From contig PBKR01000001.1 of the NCBI GenBank assembly GCA_002721545.1, forward strand, positions 1 to 32,165: DNA of 32,165 nucleotides, in the 5' to 3' direction. The position numbers and the translations under genes were made by a program. Shown one piece after another: positions 1 through 8,232 of this stretch. A model generated the notes under the pieces. The model did no database searches and was not told the DNA's origin. It saw only the letters and a list, made by a program, of their open reading frames with translations. Position 1 is the stretch's first letter. Every line of letters begins with the position of its first letter. The stretch comes from Nitrosomonadaceae bacterium. Lineage in GTDB: Bacteria > Pseudomonadota > Gammaproteobacteria > Burkholderiales > Nitrosomonadaceae.

Positions 1-454
1 TTAATCCGTTATTAATTGAAAGTTTTCTTTGATTTCTTTCAAACCATATTCGCCAGAACAGGCGGGTACTACTCAACATTATACCCACCAATAAAAAATC
101 GATAATCAATACTGTTAAGGGTATGTCTGTTAAGGTTAAGCGTTTGACCCGGTCCATTGCAACGAGTATAAAAAGGAAGACGAGAGAGCTTATAGAAACT
201 GCATAAACAATTTTGGTGATGTCTTGTATGCTGGAATATTTCCACAGGCCGGTATAAAACCCGAAACTGATGAAAGCCAAGCCCCGGACAAAAACAATAA
301 GGGGTAAAAGCTGCTGAAAAAAAATTATTTGTATGGATTCGGGAACCTTGTTGTCAAAGCGGATTAAGAAGGCTATATAGAAGGACGCTGCGATAATGGT
401 TATGTCAATGAATAGGAGAAGAATTCTTGTTTTGTTAAGGGGTAACCGTTTCAT
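1..454 (-). CDS. Membrane-bound NDP-sugar 4,6-dehydratase (CapD/WbpM/FlaA1 family), N-terminal part, cut by window edge
   Basis: Reading the minus strand from an ATG at 454 gives 151 uninterrupted codons running off the left edge. An in-frame stop lies a few codons upstream, so this is the first possible ATG. The fragment is a four-helix membrane domain: hydrophobic segments at about residues 11-31, 49-67, 82-100 and 111-134. The motifs LIRFD (30-34) and FGFYTGLWKYSS (64-75) are hallmarks of the N-terminal domain of CapD/WbpM/PglF-type proteins. In this family the missing C-terminal half is an SDR domain that converts UDP-GlcNAc to the 4-keto-6-deoxy intermediate at the inner membrane. The catalytic half is not in the window, so activity is inferred. 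The gene is divergent from a 4-reductase and a phosphoglycosyl transferase that would be its natural partners. Confidence 0.85.
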   Translation of the reverse strand, partial: MKRLPLNKTRILLLFIDITIIAASFYIAFLIRFDNKVPESIQIIFFQQLLPLIVFVRGLAFISFGFYTGLWKYSSIQDITKIVYAVSISSLVFLFILVAMDRVKRLTLTDIPLTVLIIDFLLVGIMLSSTRLFWRIWFERNQRKLSINNGL

Positions 455-741
455 AAAGATATGCTTTTAGAATTTTTTAGGTTGGCCTATCCAGGTTATT
501 TAAAGACCAGGGACTGCTGGAATATACCATTTTTCTTATGATAGTTGAAGGGTTTGAAGCGTAAGGTTTGTATTAGGAACAAATGAAATAGTAACGGCGA
601 ACGCAAAACTCTTTTCCGTTGCACATTATTTTTGAGGTATAACATAGCAAGCTGATGGGAACGTCAGGAAAATGTGGTAGAAGAATTTTCTTTAGAGTAT
701 GTGATTGCTGAAACTTTGAATATTTATAAGGAGCAAATTGG
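455..741. other. Divergent intergenic region
   Basis: These 287 bases separate the leftward dehydratase from the rightward reductase and must hold promoters for both. I see no open frame with recognisable protein character. A TATAAC hexamer at 638-643 could be a -10 element for the rightward gene, but no -35 match lies at a normal distance, so I do not call a promoter. Confidence 0.4.
728..733 (+). promoter_or_regulatory. Shine-Dalgarno sequence for the GTG start at 742
   Basis: AAGGAG stands 8 bases before the GTG at 742 and fixes this non-ATG start for the 4-reductase gene. Confidence 0.8.
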
Positions 742-1689
742 GTGAAAGTGTTGGTCACCGGTGCTTCGGGTTTCATAGGTAGCGCGTTATGCGGTCATCT
801 TTTGGCAAAAGGCCAAACTGTTGTCGGCGCGGTACGGAACATGCCTGAAAACCCCCTGCCAGGAGTCGAGTACCGGATCGTTTCTGATTTGAGTGCCGAA
901 ACAAATTGGCATGAGGCGCTAGTGGGTATAGATGTAGTTGTACACAGCGCCGCCAGGGTTCATATCATGAAAGAAACTTCGAACGATTCATTGGCGGCAT
1001 TTCGTGAAATGAATGTGAAGGGTACCGCTTGTCTGGCTGGACAGCTAAGAGAAAATGGAGTTAAGAGGTTTGTCTTTATAAGTAGTATTAAAGTGAATGG
1101 TGAGACTACTAGCGGACAACCTTTCACAGCGGATGACACACCGGCACCCAAGGACCCTTATGGTATTAGTAAATGGGAAACAGAGCAGGTTTTACAAAGA
1201 ATCGCCAAAAAAAGTGGGTTGGAGGTTGTAGTTATAAGACCGCCGCTGGTTTATGGTCCGGGCGTTCGTGCCAACTTTCTCAGGTTAATGCAAGCGGTTA
1301 AGCGGGGCATGCCATTGCCCTTAGGCGCTATTAATAACCGCAGAAGTCTGGTGGCCCTGGATAACTTAATGGATCTAATCGATATTTGTCTGAATCATCC
1401 TGCCGCCAGAAACCAGACCTTCTTAGTTAGTGATGGGAGTGATCTTTCTACAACAGAATTGGTAAAAAATATAGCTGTAGCATTGGACAGGCCCACGCGT
1501 TTAATACCGGTACCTGAATCTCTTTTACGGGTAATGGCAAAATTGCTGGGCAAAACAAGCATTGCTCAACGCCTATGCAGTTCATTGCAGGTGGATATCA
1601 ATAAAACTAGGGATATGCTTGGCTGGTCTCCGCCGGTAACAGGGGAAGAGGCTTTGCGCAAGACAGCGGCGCATTTCCTGGCATATTAA
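742..1689 (+). CDS. NDP-sugar 4-reductase, extended SDR (WbpV/WreQ-like)
   Basis: This 315-residue protein starts at a GTG with a good ribosome site. It has the Rossmann motif GASGFIG at residues 7-13, the catalytic serine region FISS (112-115) and the SDR pair Y140/K144 in DPYGISK. The length and the opening MKVLVTGASGFIG fit the group of NAD(P)-dependent reductases that work after a WbpM-type dehydratase. WreQ of Rhizobium etli, for example, reduces UDP-4-keto-6-deoxy-GlcNAc to UDP-QuiNAc. Upstream and divergent is the dehydratase; 71 bases downstream is a phosphoglycosyl transferase, matching the WreV-WreQ-WreU order of functions. The reductase role and the QuiNAc product are inferred from family and context. 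A 4-epimerase is the alternative. Confidence 0.8.
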   Translation: MKVLVTGASGFIGSALCGHLLAKGQTVVGAVRNMPENPLPGVEYRIVSDLSAETNWHEALVGIDVVVHSAARVHIMKETSNDSLAAFREMNVKGTACLAGQLRENGVKRFVFISSIKVNGETTSGQPFTADDTPAPKDPYGISKWETEQVLQRIAKKSGLEVVVIRPPLVYGPGVRANFLRLMQAVKRGMPLPLGAINNRRSLVALDNLMDLIDICLNHPAARNQTFLVSDGSDLSTTELVKNIAVALDRPTRLIPVPESLLRVMAKLLGKTSIAQRLCSSLQVDINKTRDMLGWSPPVTGEEALRKTAAHFLAY

Positions 1690-1760
1690 AACAAAATGAT
1701 AGTAAATGGATATTGATAGTTTTTGCCTTTAATGGGCATCCAACGAACTTGTATTGTAAA

Positions 1761-2321
1761 ATGAAACGATTGTTTGATTTGGTTATGGCTTTACAAGCTT
1801 TAATAGTATTTCTGGTGCCGGCAGTTCTGGTGGCTTTGGCTGTCCTATTGACCTCAAAGGGTCCTATCATCTATTGGTCGGATCGAGTTGGGCGATACAA
1901 TAAGATTTTTAAGATGCCTAAATTTAGAACAATGCAGATTGGTACACCGACAGTTGCAACGCATTTGATGGTTGATAATAAGCGATTCCTTACCCGCGTT
2001 GGTTCTTTTTTGCGTAAATCCAGTTTGGATGAACTACCGCAGTTATGGAGTATCATCGCTGGTGATATGAGTTTTGTCGGTCCCCGCCCCGCGTTGTTTA
2101 ATCAAGACGATTTAATTAAGTTACGTGCTGAAAAGGGTGTTCATAATTTAATACCTGGTTTAACAGGGTGGGCGCAAATAAATGGCCGTGATGAATTACC
2201 TGTGCCTGATAAAGTTGAACTGGATGTCGAGTACATGGAGCGCCAATCATTTTGGTTTGATATTTATATTATATGGTCGACTTTTGTTAAAGTTGTGAGT
2301 CGTGATGGAGTAGCGCACTAA
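1761..2321 (+). CDS. Small polyprenyl-phosphate sugar-1-phosphate transferase (PglC/WreU-like)
   Basis: The 186-residue protein is a monotopic phosphoglycosyl transferase consisting of the catalytic domain only. One hydrophobic re-entrant segment lies at about residues 8-30, followed by KFRTM (54-58), the catalytic pair D90-E91, FVGPRP (105-110) and [13 protein letters not shown] (132-144). It would move a sugar-1-phosphate from UDP-sugar to undecaprenyl phosphate at the inner membrane and so start repeat-unit assembly. I chose the ATG at 1761 because MKRLFDL is the usual beginning of the family. A TTG at 1713 in the same frame would add 16 residues without family character. With the upstream 4-reductase the likely substrate is UDP-QuiNAc or a related 6-deoxy-HexNAc; this is inference. 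Confidence 0.9.
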   Translation: MKRLFDLVMALQALIVFLVPAVLVALAVLLTSKGPIIYWSDRVGRYNKIFKMPKFRTMQIGTPTVATHLMVDNKRFLTRVGSFLRKSSLDELPQLWSIIAGDMSFVGPRPALFNQDDLIKLRAEKGVHNLIPGLTGWAQINGRDELPVPDKVELDVEYMERQSFWFDIYIIWSTFVKVVSRDGVAH

Positions 2322-2584
2322 TTTTAACCATCCAGTACGCTAATTAGTAAGCTAGATAATCTCGGATGCTATTCATCACCTTAACCAAGGGCAATTCATA
2401 GAATTAAACTCTATAGTAATGTTAAAATAGGTTTGCTAATGTTGCCGGTTACACCATTAATAAGGTTGAGGTAATTCTAAAAATGTACGATACAAGCGAT
2501 TTCGTAGATATTTCATAGTTTAATATTGTACTTTAGCGCAAAAGATAGAATGTTTTTTGTATTGCAAATAATTGGAACAAGAAA

Positions 2585-3355
2585 ATGAAAGCAGTCATCC
2601 TTGCAGGCGGATTAGGTACGCGCCTTAGTGAAGAAACAGCAGTTAAGCCAAAGCCTATTGTAGAAATCGGCGGCCGCCCTATTTTATGGCATATTATGAA
2701 GAGTTATTCATGGCACGGGGTGAACGAGTTTGTGATTTGCCTCGGTTATAAGGGATATTTAATTAAAGAATATTTTGCCAACTATTTTCTGCATATGTCC
2801 GATGTTACGTTCGATATGGAAAAAAATAAGATGGAAGTTCATCGAGCGAATGCAGAACCATGGACCGTGACGCTTGTAGATACCGGTGACAATACCCAGA
2901 CAGGGGGCCGTTTGAAGCGTATTGTCTCATACCTTGAAGATGATGATTTCTGCTTTACTTATGGAGATGGAGTTGCCGATATAGATATTGGAAAACTGAT
3001 TCAGTTCCACAAAGCACAAGGTACGCTGGCAACAGTAACATCAGTACAACCTTTGGGCCGTTTCGGCGCAATGGATATTGCTAATGGGAAGATTACTGGT
3101 TTTAAAGAAAAACCTCAAGGAGATGGCGCTTGGGTAAATGGAGGGTTTTTCGTTCTTTCCCCTCGTATTATGGACTATATCGACAACGACAATACAATAT
3201 GGGAACGTGAACCTCTTGAAAATTTAGCAAGCGAAGGTCAGCTTTCTGCTTTCAAACATAATGGTTTTTGGCAACCCATGGATACCTTGCGTGACAAAGT
3301 TCTGTTAGAAGAACTATGGGCTAGCGACAAAGCACCTTGGAAAACCTGGAAATGA
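2585..3355 (+). CDS. rfbF: Glucose-1-phosphate cytidylyltransferase
   Basis: This 256-residue protein makes CDP-glucose from CTP and glucose 1-phosphate, the entry step to CDP-activated deoxysugars. The nucleotidyltransferase signature AGGLGTRL occupies residues 7-14, and the substrate-positioning lysines follow in KPKPIVEIGG (21-30). The length is that of standard RfbF/DdhA proteins, and the ending MDTLRDKVLLEELW is typical. It begins a tightly packed set of five genes with four consecutive 4-base overlaps. The 263 bases before it are non-coding and probably carry the promoter of this operon, although I could not find a convincing -35/-10 pair. The ribosome site is weak (GGAA shortly before the ATG). 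Confidence 0.96.
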   Translation: MKAVILAGGLGTRLSEETAVKPKPIVEIGGRPILWHIMKSYSWHGVNEFVICLGYKGYLIKEYFANYFLHMSDVTFDMEKNKMEVHRANAEPWTVTLVDTGDNTQTGGRLKRIVSYLEDDDFCFTYGDGVADIDIGKLIQFHKAQGTLATVTSVQPLGRFGAMDIANGKITGFKEKPQGDGAWVNGGFFVLSPRIMDYIDNDNTIWEREPLENLASEGQLSAFKHNGFWQPMDTLRDKVLLEELWASDKAPWKTWK

Positions 3356-4443
3356 AGATATTTGGAAATGTTTACCAGGGTCGACGTATATTGCTAACGG
3401 GTCATACCGGTTTCAAAGGCAGTTGGCTTGCTTTATGGTTACAAGAGTTAGGTGCGCAACTTACGGGGTTGGCCCTTGAGCCTAATACCAACCCTTCTCA
3501 CTGGGATCTGCTGGGCTTAGATTTTGAAGAATATAGGATAGATATTCGGGATAAAGATGCGGTAGCAAAGGTTGTCCAAAAAACAGCCCCGGAACTTGTG
3601 TTCCATCTAGCAGCCCAACCGCTGGTAAACGATTCTTACGATGATCCAATAAAAACGTGGTCGACCAATGTTATGGGTACGGTTAACTTACTTGAGTCAT
3701 GTCGGACACAACCCAGTGTTGGAGCCATTCTAGTGGTCACAACCGACAAATGTTACGAAAACCGTGAATGGGAATGGGGCTATCGCGAGACCGACCGCTT
3801 GGGCGGACATGATCCCTATAGCGCATCCAAGGCTAGTGTGGAACTGGTTGTTGCTAGCTACCGCAGAGCTTTCTTCAGCCAGCTAGGTGCCCCATTAATT
3901 GCCAGCGCCCGTGCGGGCAATGTCATTGGAGGTGGAGATTGGTCTGAAAATCGTTTGATACCTGATCTTATGCGAGCGATTTCAAATAAAGCCACGCTTG
4001 AAGTGCGTTATCCGCATGCAACGCGTCCATGGCAGCATGTGCTCGAAGCCCTATCCGGTTACTTGTGTCTAGGTCAAAAAATGATTGAAGGTAGGAAGGA
4101 ATTTTCGCAGGCTTGGAACTTTGGTCCAGGGGTTGACGGTAATCGAACGGTTCTCGAAGTACTTTCCGTGCTCTCGCGCCTTAAGGATTTATGGCCTGCT
4201 CTGAATTGGAAGATTGTAGAGAATACAAAAAATCATCACGAGTCAAATCTGCTACATCTGGATAGTGCCAAGGCTCGTCAAAAGCTTGAATGGCAACCAG
4301 TATGGTCTTTCGATGAGGGTTTGCAAGCGACTGCGAACTGGTACAGGGAAAAAATAGAAAATGAGTTAGTTATTAGTAAAGAGCAACTCAAGGACTACAT
4401 AACTTCTGCCGAGCTGTTGGACTTGCCATGGAGACCCCAGTGA
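3352..4443 (+). CDS. rfbG: CDP-glucose 4,6-dehydratase
   Basis: A 363-residue extended SDR enzyme converting CDP-glucose to CDP-4-keto-6-deoxyglucose. It shows the nucleotide-binding motif TGHTGFKG (16-23), the TDK active-site signature (131-133, followed by CYENREW) and Y156/K160 in DPYSASK. These match RfbG/DdhB closely. The ATG at 3352 overlaps the rfbF stop as ATGA, the usual sign of translational coupling. A TTG at 3337 would add five residues (MENLE) and is less likely. The 4-keto product is the branch point used by the RmlC-like, C-methyltransferase and fused reductase/aminotransferase genes that follow. Confidence 0.95.
   Translation: MKIFGNVYQGRRILLTGHTGFKGSWLALWLQELGAQLTGLALEPNTNPSHWDLLGLDFEEYRIDIRDKDAVAKVVQKTAPELVFHLAAQPLVNDSYDDPIKTWSTNVMGTVNLLESCRTQPSVGAILVVTTDKCYENREWEWGYRETDRLGGHDPYSASKASVELVVASYRRAFFSQLGAPLIASARAGNVIGGGDWSENRLIPDLMRAISNKATLEVRYPHATRPWQHVLEALSGYLCLGQKMIEGRKEFSQAWNFGPGVDGNRTVLEVLSVLSRLKDLWPALNWKIVENTKNHHESNLLHLDSAKARQKLEWQPVWSFDEGLQATANWYREKIENELVISKEQLKDYITSAELLDLPWRPQ
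4430..4433 (+). promoter_or_regulatory. Shine-Dalgarno sequence favouring the GTG start at 4440
   Basis: GGAG lies 6 bases before the GTG at 4440. The competing ATG at 4428 has no comparable site in front of it. Confidence 0.5.
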
Positions 4444-4991
4444 AGTTATTAACCACGGAGATAGAAGGGTTATTTATTGCACAAACAAATCCGCTTACGG
4501 ATCAGCGGGGCTCATTTTCTAGGTTATTCTGTGAACAGGAGTTGGCGATAGCCATCGGTGAAAGGCAAATACTCCAAGTCAATCAGTCGAAAACGAAAAC
4601 ACCAGGTGTTGTACGCGGAATGCATTTTCAATACCCACCCCACGCTGAAATGAAGCTGATTCGTTGTCTGAAAGGCCGAGTCTGGGATGTTACGGTTGAC
4701 CTGCGCGCTGGGTCACAGACTTTTTTGCATTGGCATGCAGAAGAATTGAGTTCAGAAAATGCACGAATGATGATTGTTCCAGAAGGTTTTGCGCATGGAT
4801 TTCAGGTGCTGGATCCTGATAGCGAAATGCTTTATCTGCACACAGCTTTTTACACACCAGAGAAAGCAAGCGGAATAGCTTTTGACGATCCAAGGCTGGC
4901 AATTCCCTGGCCGTTAACCGTATCAGATCTGTCTAACAATGATAAGCGGCATCCTCCGATGTCCTCTGATTTTTCTGGAATCAAAATATGA
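4440..4991 (+). CDS. RmlC-like NDP-4-keto-6-deoxyhexose 3- or 3,5-epimerase
   Basis: A 183-residue cupin of the dTDP-4-dehydrorhamnose 3,5-epimerase family. Family landmarks are RGSFSR (23-28), VVRGMHFQ with H62, K72, PEGFAHGF (114-121) and the tail region DDPRLAIPWP (149-158). The paired aromatic site usually written YY is F137-Y138 here. I chose the GTG at 4440, which overlaps the rfbG stop as GTGA, has GGAG before it and gives the normal family opening. The ATG at 4428 (four extra residues) is the alternative. Because it sits between rfbG and a sugar C-methyltransferase, the substrate is probably CDP-4-keto-6-deoxyglucose rather than the dTDP sugar. It may invert C3, C5 or both before or after methylation; the sequence does not decide this. 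Confidence 0.88.
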   Translation: MKLLTTEIEGLFIAQTNPLTDQRGSFSRLFCEQELAIAIGERQILQVNQSKTKTPGVVRGMHFQYPPHAEMKLIRCLKGRVWDVTVDLRAGSQTFLHWHAEELSSENARMMIVPEGFAHGFQVLDPDSEMLYLHTAFYTPEKASGIAFDDPRLAIPWPLTVSDLSNNDKRHPPMSSDFSGIKI

Positions 4992-6238
4992 ATTGTCGTC
5001 ATTGTGGTCATTTGCTTGAGCATGTTTTTATTGACCTTGGTTTTGCTCCACCATCTAATGCCTATTTGACAGAAGAAGATCTCCATAAACCAGAGAGTCA
5101 ATACCCGCTTAAACTATATGTTTGTGATAAATGCTGGTTGGTGCAAACTAAGGATTACGCTAAAGCAGATGAGCTATTCCATTCTGATTATGCCTATTTT
5201 TCGTCTGTATCTCAGGGTTGGCAAGAGCATACCTCTCGCTACGTAGATCAAATGTGTTCAAAATTCAAGTTAAATGGACAAAGCTATGTCCTTGAAGTCG
5301 GCTCAAATGATGGTTGTTTGTTAAAAAATTTTGTTTCTGCGGGCATCCCCTGTCTTGGTATTGAACCCACTGCTAGTACGGCCGAAGCCGCTGAAAATTT
5401 GGGTGTGCCTGTCCTTAGGGAGTTTTTCTGTGATGCTTTGGCATTACGTCTGGCCAGAGAAAACAAAAAGGCAGATCTCATTCTTGGTAACAATGTCTAT
5501 GCTCATGTTCCGGACATCAATGATTTTACAGCAGGACTCAAGAATCTCTTGAAGCCCGGTGGAGTAATTACCTTGGAGTTTCCTCATTTATTGAAACTTA
5601 TTGAGGAAAACCAGTTTGATACTATCTATCACGAACACTTTTCCTATCTGTCTTTACAAGTGGTAATAAGCATGTTTAAGCAAGCAGGTCTAAGGGTATG
5701 GGATGTCGAGAGTTTATCGACACATGGGGGTAGCCTTCGTATTTACGGTTGTCATGCAAACGACCCTCGCAAAACAACTGCAGCTGTAAAAGAAATATTG
5801 ATGGAGGAACAGAGTCATGGTTTGCAGGAGATAGCAACTTACCGAGCGCTTCAGGCTAATGCCGACCAGATTAAAAATGACCTCCTGAATTACCTCATTA
5901 AACAAAAACGAGCAGGTAAAACCGTTGCCGCCTATGGTGCTGCCGCAAAAGGGAATACCCTTCTCAATTATGCTGGTGTCAAACCCGATTTAATTCCTTA
6001 TATATGTGATGTGGCATTTACCAAACAAGAAAAATTTATGCCGGGTAGCCACATACCGATTCTTTCTCCAGAAGTGTTGCATGAACGGCGACCGGATATA
6101 GTGTTGATCCTGCCTTGGAATATAGCCGATGAAGTCATTGCTAGGAATTCGTATGTGTATGATTGGGGAGGAATTTTTGTTGTGGCTATTCCAGTTTTGC
6201 AGACAATTTCTCTCAGTACCGCCGGACCAAACCCATGA
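4988..6238 (+). CDS. Sugar C-methyltransferase (TylC3/NovU/TcaB9-like)
   Basis: This 416-residue protein has the three-part layout of NDP-4-ketosugar C-methyltransferases. First comes an N-terminal zinc site with C3, C6, C46 and C49 in two CxxC pairs. Next is a SAM-binding Rossmann domain with LEVGSNDG at 102-109. The signature YHEHFSYLS (214-222) follows, whose E216-H217 correspond to the Glu-His active-site pair described for TcaB9. Last is a C-terminal domain with AAYGAAAKGNTLLNY. Members methylate the carbon next to the keto group, usually C3, of 4-keto-6-deoxy sugars. In this operon the acceptor should be the CDP-4-keto-6-deoxyhexose. The ATG overlaps the previous stop as ATGA. Family assignment is firm; position and stereochemistry of methylation are inferred. 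Confidence 0.92.
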   Translation: MNCRHCGHLLEHVFIDLGFAPPSNAYLTEEDLHKPESQYPLKLYVCDKCWLVQTKDYAKADELFHSDYAYFSSVSQGWQEHTSRYVDQMCSKFKLNGQSYVLEVGSNDGCLLKNFVSAGIPCLGIEPTASTAEAAENLGVPVLREFFCDALALRLARENKKADLILGNNVYAHVPDINDFTAGLKNLLKPGGVITLEFPHLLKLIEENQFDTIYHEHFSYLSLQVVISMFKQAGLRVWDVESLSTHGGSLRIYGCHANDPRKTTAAVKEILMEEQSHGLQEIATYRALQANADQIKNDLLNYLIKQKRAGKTVAAYGAAAKGNTLLNYAGVKPDLIPYICDVAFTKQEKFMPGSHIPILSPEVLHERRPDIVLILPWNIADEVIARNSYVYDWGGIFVVAIPVLQTISLSTAGPNP

Positions 6239-8232
6239 AAATTTTAGTAACAGGTGCAACGGGTTTCATCGGCAACCATCTTGTTCCCCGTTTACTTGAG
6301 CGTGGACATTCTGTGGTTGCGGTAGCGCGTGATGAAGTAAAAGCGTCTAAACTAACTTGGTACGCAGATGTGCAGTTCCTCGCCTATGATATTTATGCGC
6401 CGGACTTCAAACCTACTCTGGCACAGTTTGGCAATCCGGAAGCTCTTGCTCATCTGGCATGGACGGGCCTACCTAATTACAATGCATTGTTTCATTTGAA
6501 GGAAAACCTGCCAGCAGACTACCGGTTCATTAGATCATTGATCGATCAAGGTTTGAAGCAGATCATGGTGACGGGCACCTGCTTTGAATATGGAATGCAA
6601 AACGGATGTCTGACAGAGGAGATGGCTACACAACCTGCTAATCCTTATGCACAGGCTAAGGATACACTACGCAAATCATTGCAATTGTTACAACAGCAAT
6701 CTTCGTTTGTTCTGCAATGGGCACGATTATTTTACATGTATGGGCCAGGACAAAACCCGAATAGTTTGCTTGCTCAGCTTGATAATGCAATTGATAAAGG
6801 AGAATCTGTTTTCAATATGTCAGGCGGGGAACAGTTGCGAGACTATTTACCGGTTGAGGAGGTGGCTTCGCGACTCGTGTCTTTGTTAGAAAATATGCAA
6901 TATGATGGTATCTTTAATATTTGTAGCGGTGAGCCGATTTCGGTACGCCGCATGGTGGAAAAGTATTTGTCCGAGCGTAGGGTGGATATTCAATTGAAAC
7001 TCGGTCATTACCCATATTCTGACAACGAGCCAATGGCTTTTTGGGGTAAGGAGACTATTACTCTTAGTGCCACGGGATCAAACTCAACAAAAAGCTTGGG
7101 TGATGTTACGCCCGATCCCATCCGTCCACTATCAAGAATTTTTTATACCAAGCCTTCAATAACAGAAATTGAAATCCAATATGGGATTGATGCTGTTACC
7201 AACGGATGGGGTGAACGGTGCCACGATTATATAGCACACTTCGAAAATTTATTCTGCGAACATCTGGGAGTAAAACACGCGGTTGCCACGTCAAGCTGTA
7301 CTGGGGCTTTGCATATGGGTCTAACCGCTCTTGGTGTGGGGCAGGGAGACGAAGTTATTCTTGGTGACATAAACTGGATTGCATCGGGTTCGCCCATTAC
7401 CTACTTGGGAGCCAAACCCATTCTTGTGGATGTGTTGCCTGATACATGGTGTATAGACCCAGCGAAAGTAAAGGCAGCGATAACATCACGCACAAAGGCA
7501 ATTATCGCTGTCCATCTTTACGGTAATTTATGCGATATGGATGCTCTGCGCGCTATTGGAGATCAATATGGTATACCAATAGTTGAAGACTCTGCAGAGG
7601 CACTTGGTTCCCAATGGCATGGCCAGAAAGCCGGCTCTATGGGATCGTTCGGAACGTTTTCTTTTCATGGGACGAAGACAATTACAACTGGAGAGGGGGG
7701 TATGTTTGTAACCCAAGACGATGACCTTTTTGAGAAGGTGCTAACCCTCAATAATCATGGTCGCGCCCGAGCCCAGAAGAAACAATTTTGGTCCGACAAG
7801 ATTGGATTCAAGTACAAAATGTCGAATCTACAAGCTGCTATTGGTTGTGCGCAAATTGAACGAATGGACGAACTGCTTGAAGGTAAGAGACGAATATTTG
7901 AGTATTATTTAGAGCAACTTAATATGCTGCCATTAAAAATGAACCCAGAGCCTGTAGAGACAAGAAACGGTTTTTGGATGCCGACCATTCTGGTTGATGA
8001 AGGTATCTTTTTTGACCGTGAAACTTTACTAGAAACTTTTAAAGCAGAAAAAATTGATGCTCGTGTATTTTTTTGGCCCTTAAGCATGTTGCCGATGTTT
8101 GAAAGCAAGCCAGGCAATATGGTGAGCTATAGCCTTTATAATCGAGGGTTAAATTTGCCTTCTTACCATGATCTTAAGGAGGTGGAGATGGATAGGGTGA
8201 TTTCCTGTTTGCGTAATTTTATTCGTAGTTGA
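6235..8232 (+). CDS. Fused NAD-dependent sugar ketoreductase/epimerase and DegT-family PLP aminotransferase
   Basis: A 665-residue protein joining two enzymes that normally occur as separate genes. Residues 1 to about 275 are an extended SDR with GATGFIG (7-13), Y138/K142 in NPYAQAK, and the EPMAFWG ending (265-271) typical of reductases in C-methyl sugar pathways. After a linker of about 25 residues, residues about 295-665 form a complete DegT/DnrJ/EryC1/StrS domain: NGWGERC (323-329), EDSAEALGS (451-459) and SFHGTKTITTGEGGM with the PLP lysine K481. A lysine here marks a true aminotransferase, not an RfbH-type dehydrase. The start is the ATG at 6235, overlapping the preceding stop as ATGA; an upstream in-frame ATG at 6163 would add 24 non-homologous residues. 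No stop or frame change is visible at the junction. Either domain would act on a CDP-4-keto sugar. Confidence 0.9.
   Translation: MKILVTGATGFIGNHLVPRLLERGHSVVAVARDEVKASKLTWYADVQFLAYDIYAPDFKPTLAQFGNPEALAHLAWTGLPNYNALFHLKENLPADYRFIRSLIDQGLKQIMVTGTCFEYGMQNGCLTEEMATQPANPYAQAKDTLRKSLQLLQQQSSFVLQWARLFYMYGPGQNPNSLLAQLDNAIDKGESVFNMSGGEQLRDYLPVEEVASRLVSLLENMQYDGIFNICSGEPISVRRMVEKYLSERRVDIQLKLGHYPYSDNEPMAFWGKETITLSATGSNSTKSLGDVTPDPIRPLSRIFYTKPSITEIEIQYGIDAVTNGWGERCHDYIAHFENLFCEHLGVKHAVATSSCTGALHMGLTALGVGQGDEVILGDINWIASGSPITYLGAKPILVDVLPDTWCIDPAKVKAAITSRTKAIIAVHLYGNLCDMDALRAIGDQYGIPIVEDSAEALGSQWHGQKAGSMGSFGTFSFHGTKTITTGEGGMFVTQDDDLFEKVLTLNNHGRARAQKKQFWSDKIGFKYKMSNLQAAIGCAQIERMDELLEGKRRIFEYYLEQLNMLPLKMNPEPVETRNGFWMPTILVDEGIFFDRETLLETFKAEKIDARVFFWPLSMLPMFESKPGNMVSYSLYNRGLNLPSYHDLKEVEMDRVISCLRNFIRS

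Noticed and set aside
455-741. JUMPstart/ops element upstream of the cluster
   Set aside because: No GGCGGTAG-like core found here or in the other long intergenic regions.
573-776. Leftward frame overlapping the start of the 4-reductase gene
   Set aside because: It covers the ribosome site and start of a firm gene and has no recognisable features.
6163-6234. Upstream ATG adding 24 residues to the fused enzyme
   Set aside because: The added residues overlap the methyltransferase in another frame and delay the standard MKILVTGATGFIG start.
7615-7690. RfbH-type CDP-sugar 3-dehydrase (expected in classical CDP 3,6-dideoxyhexose pathways)
   Set aside because: The PLP site has a lysine (SFHGTK), not the histidine of RfbH, so the domain is an aminotransferase.
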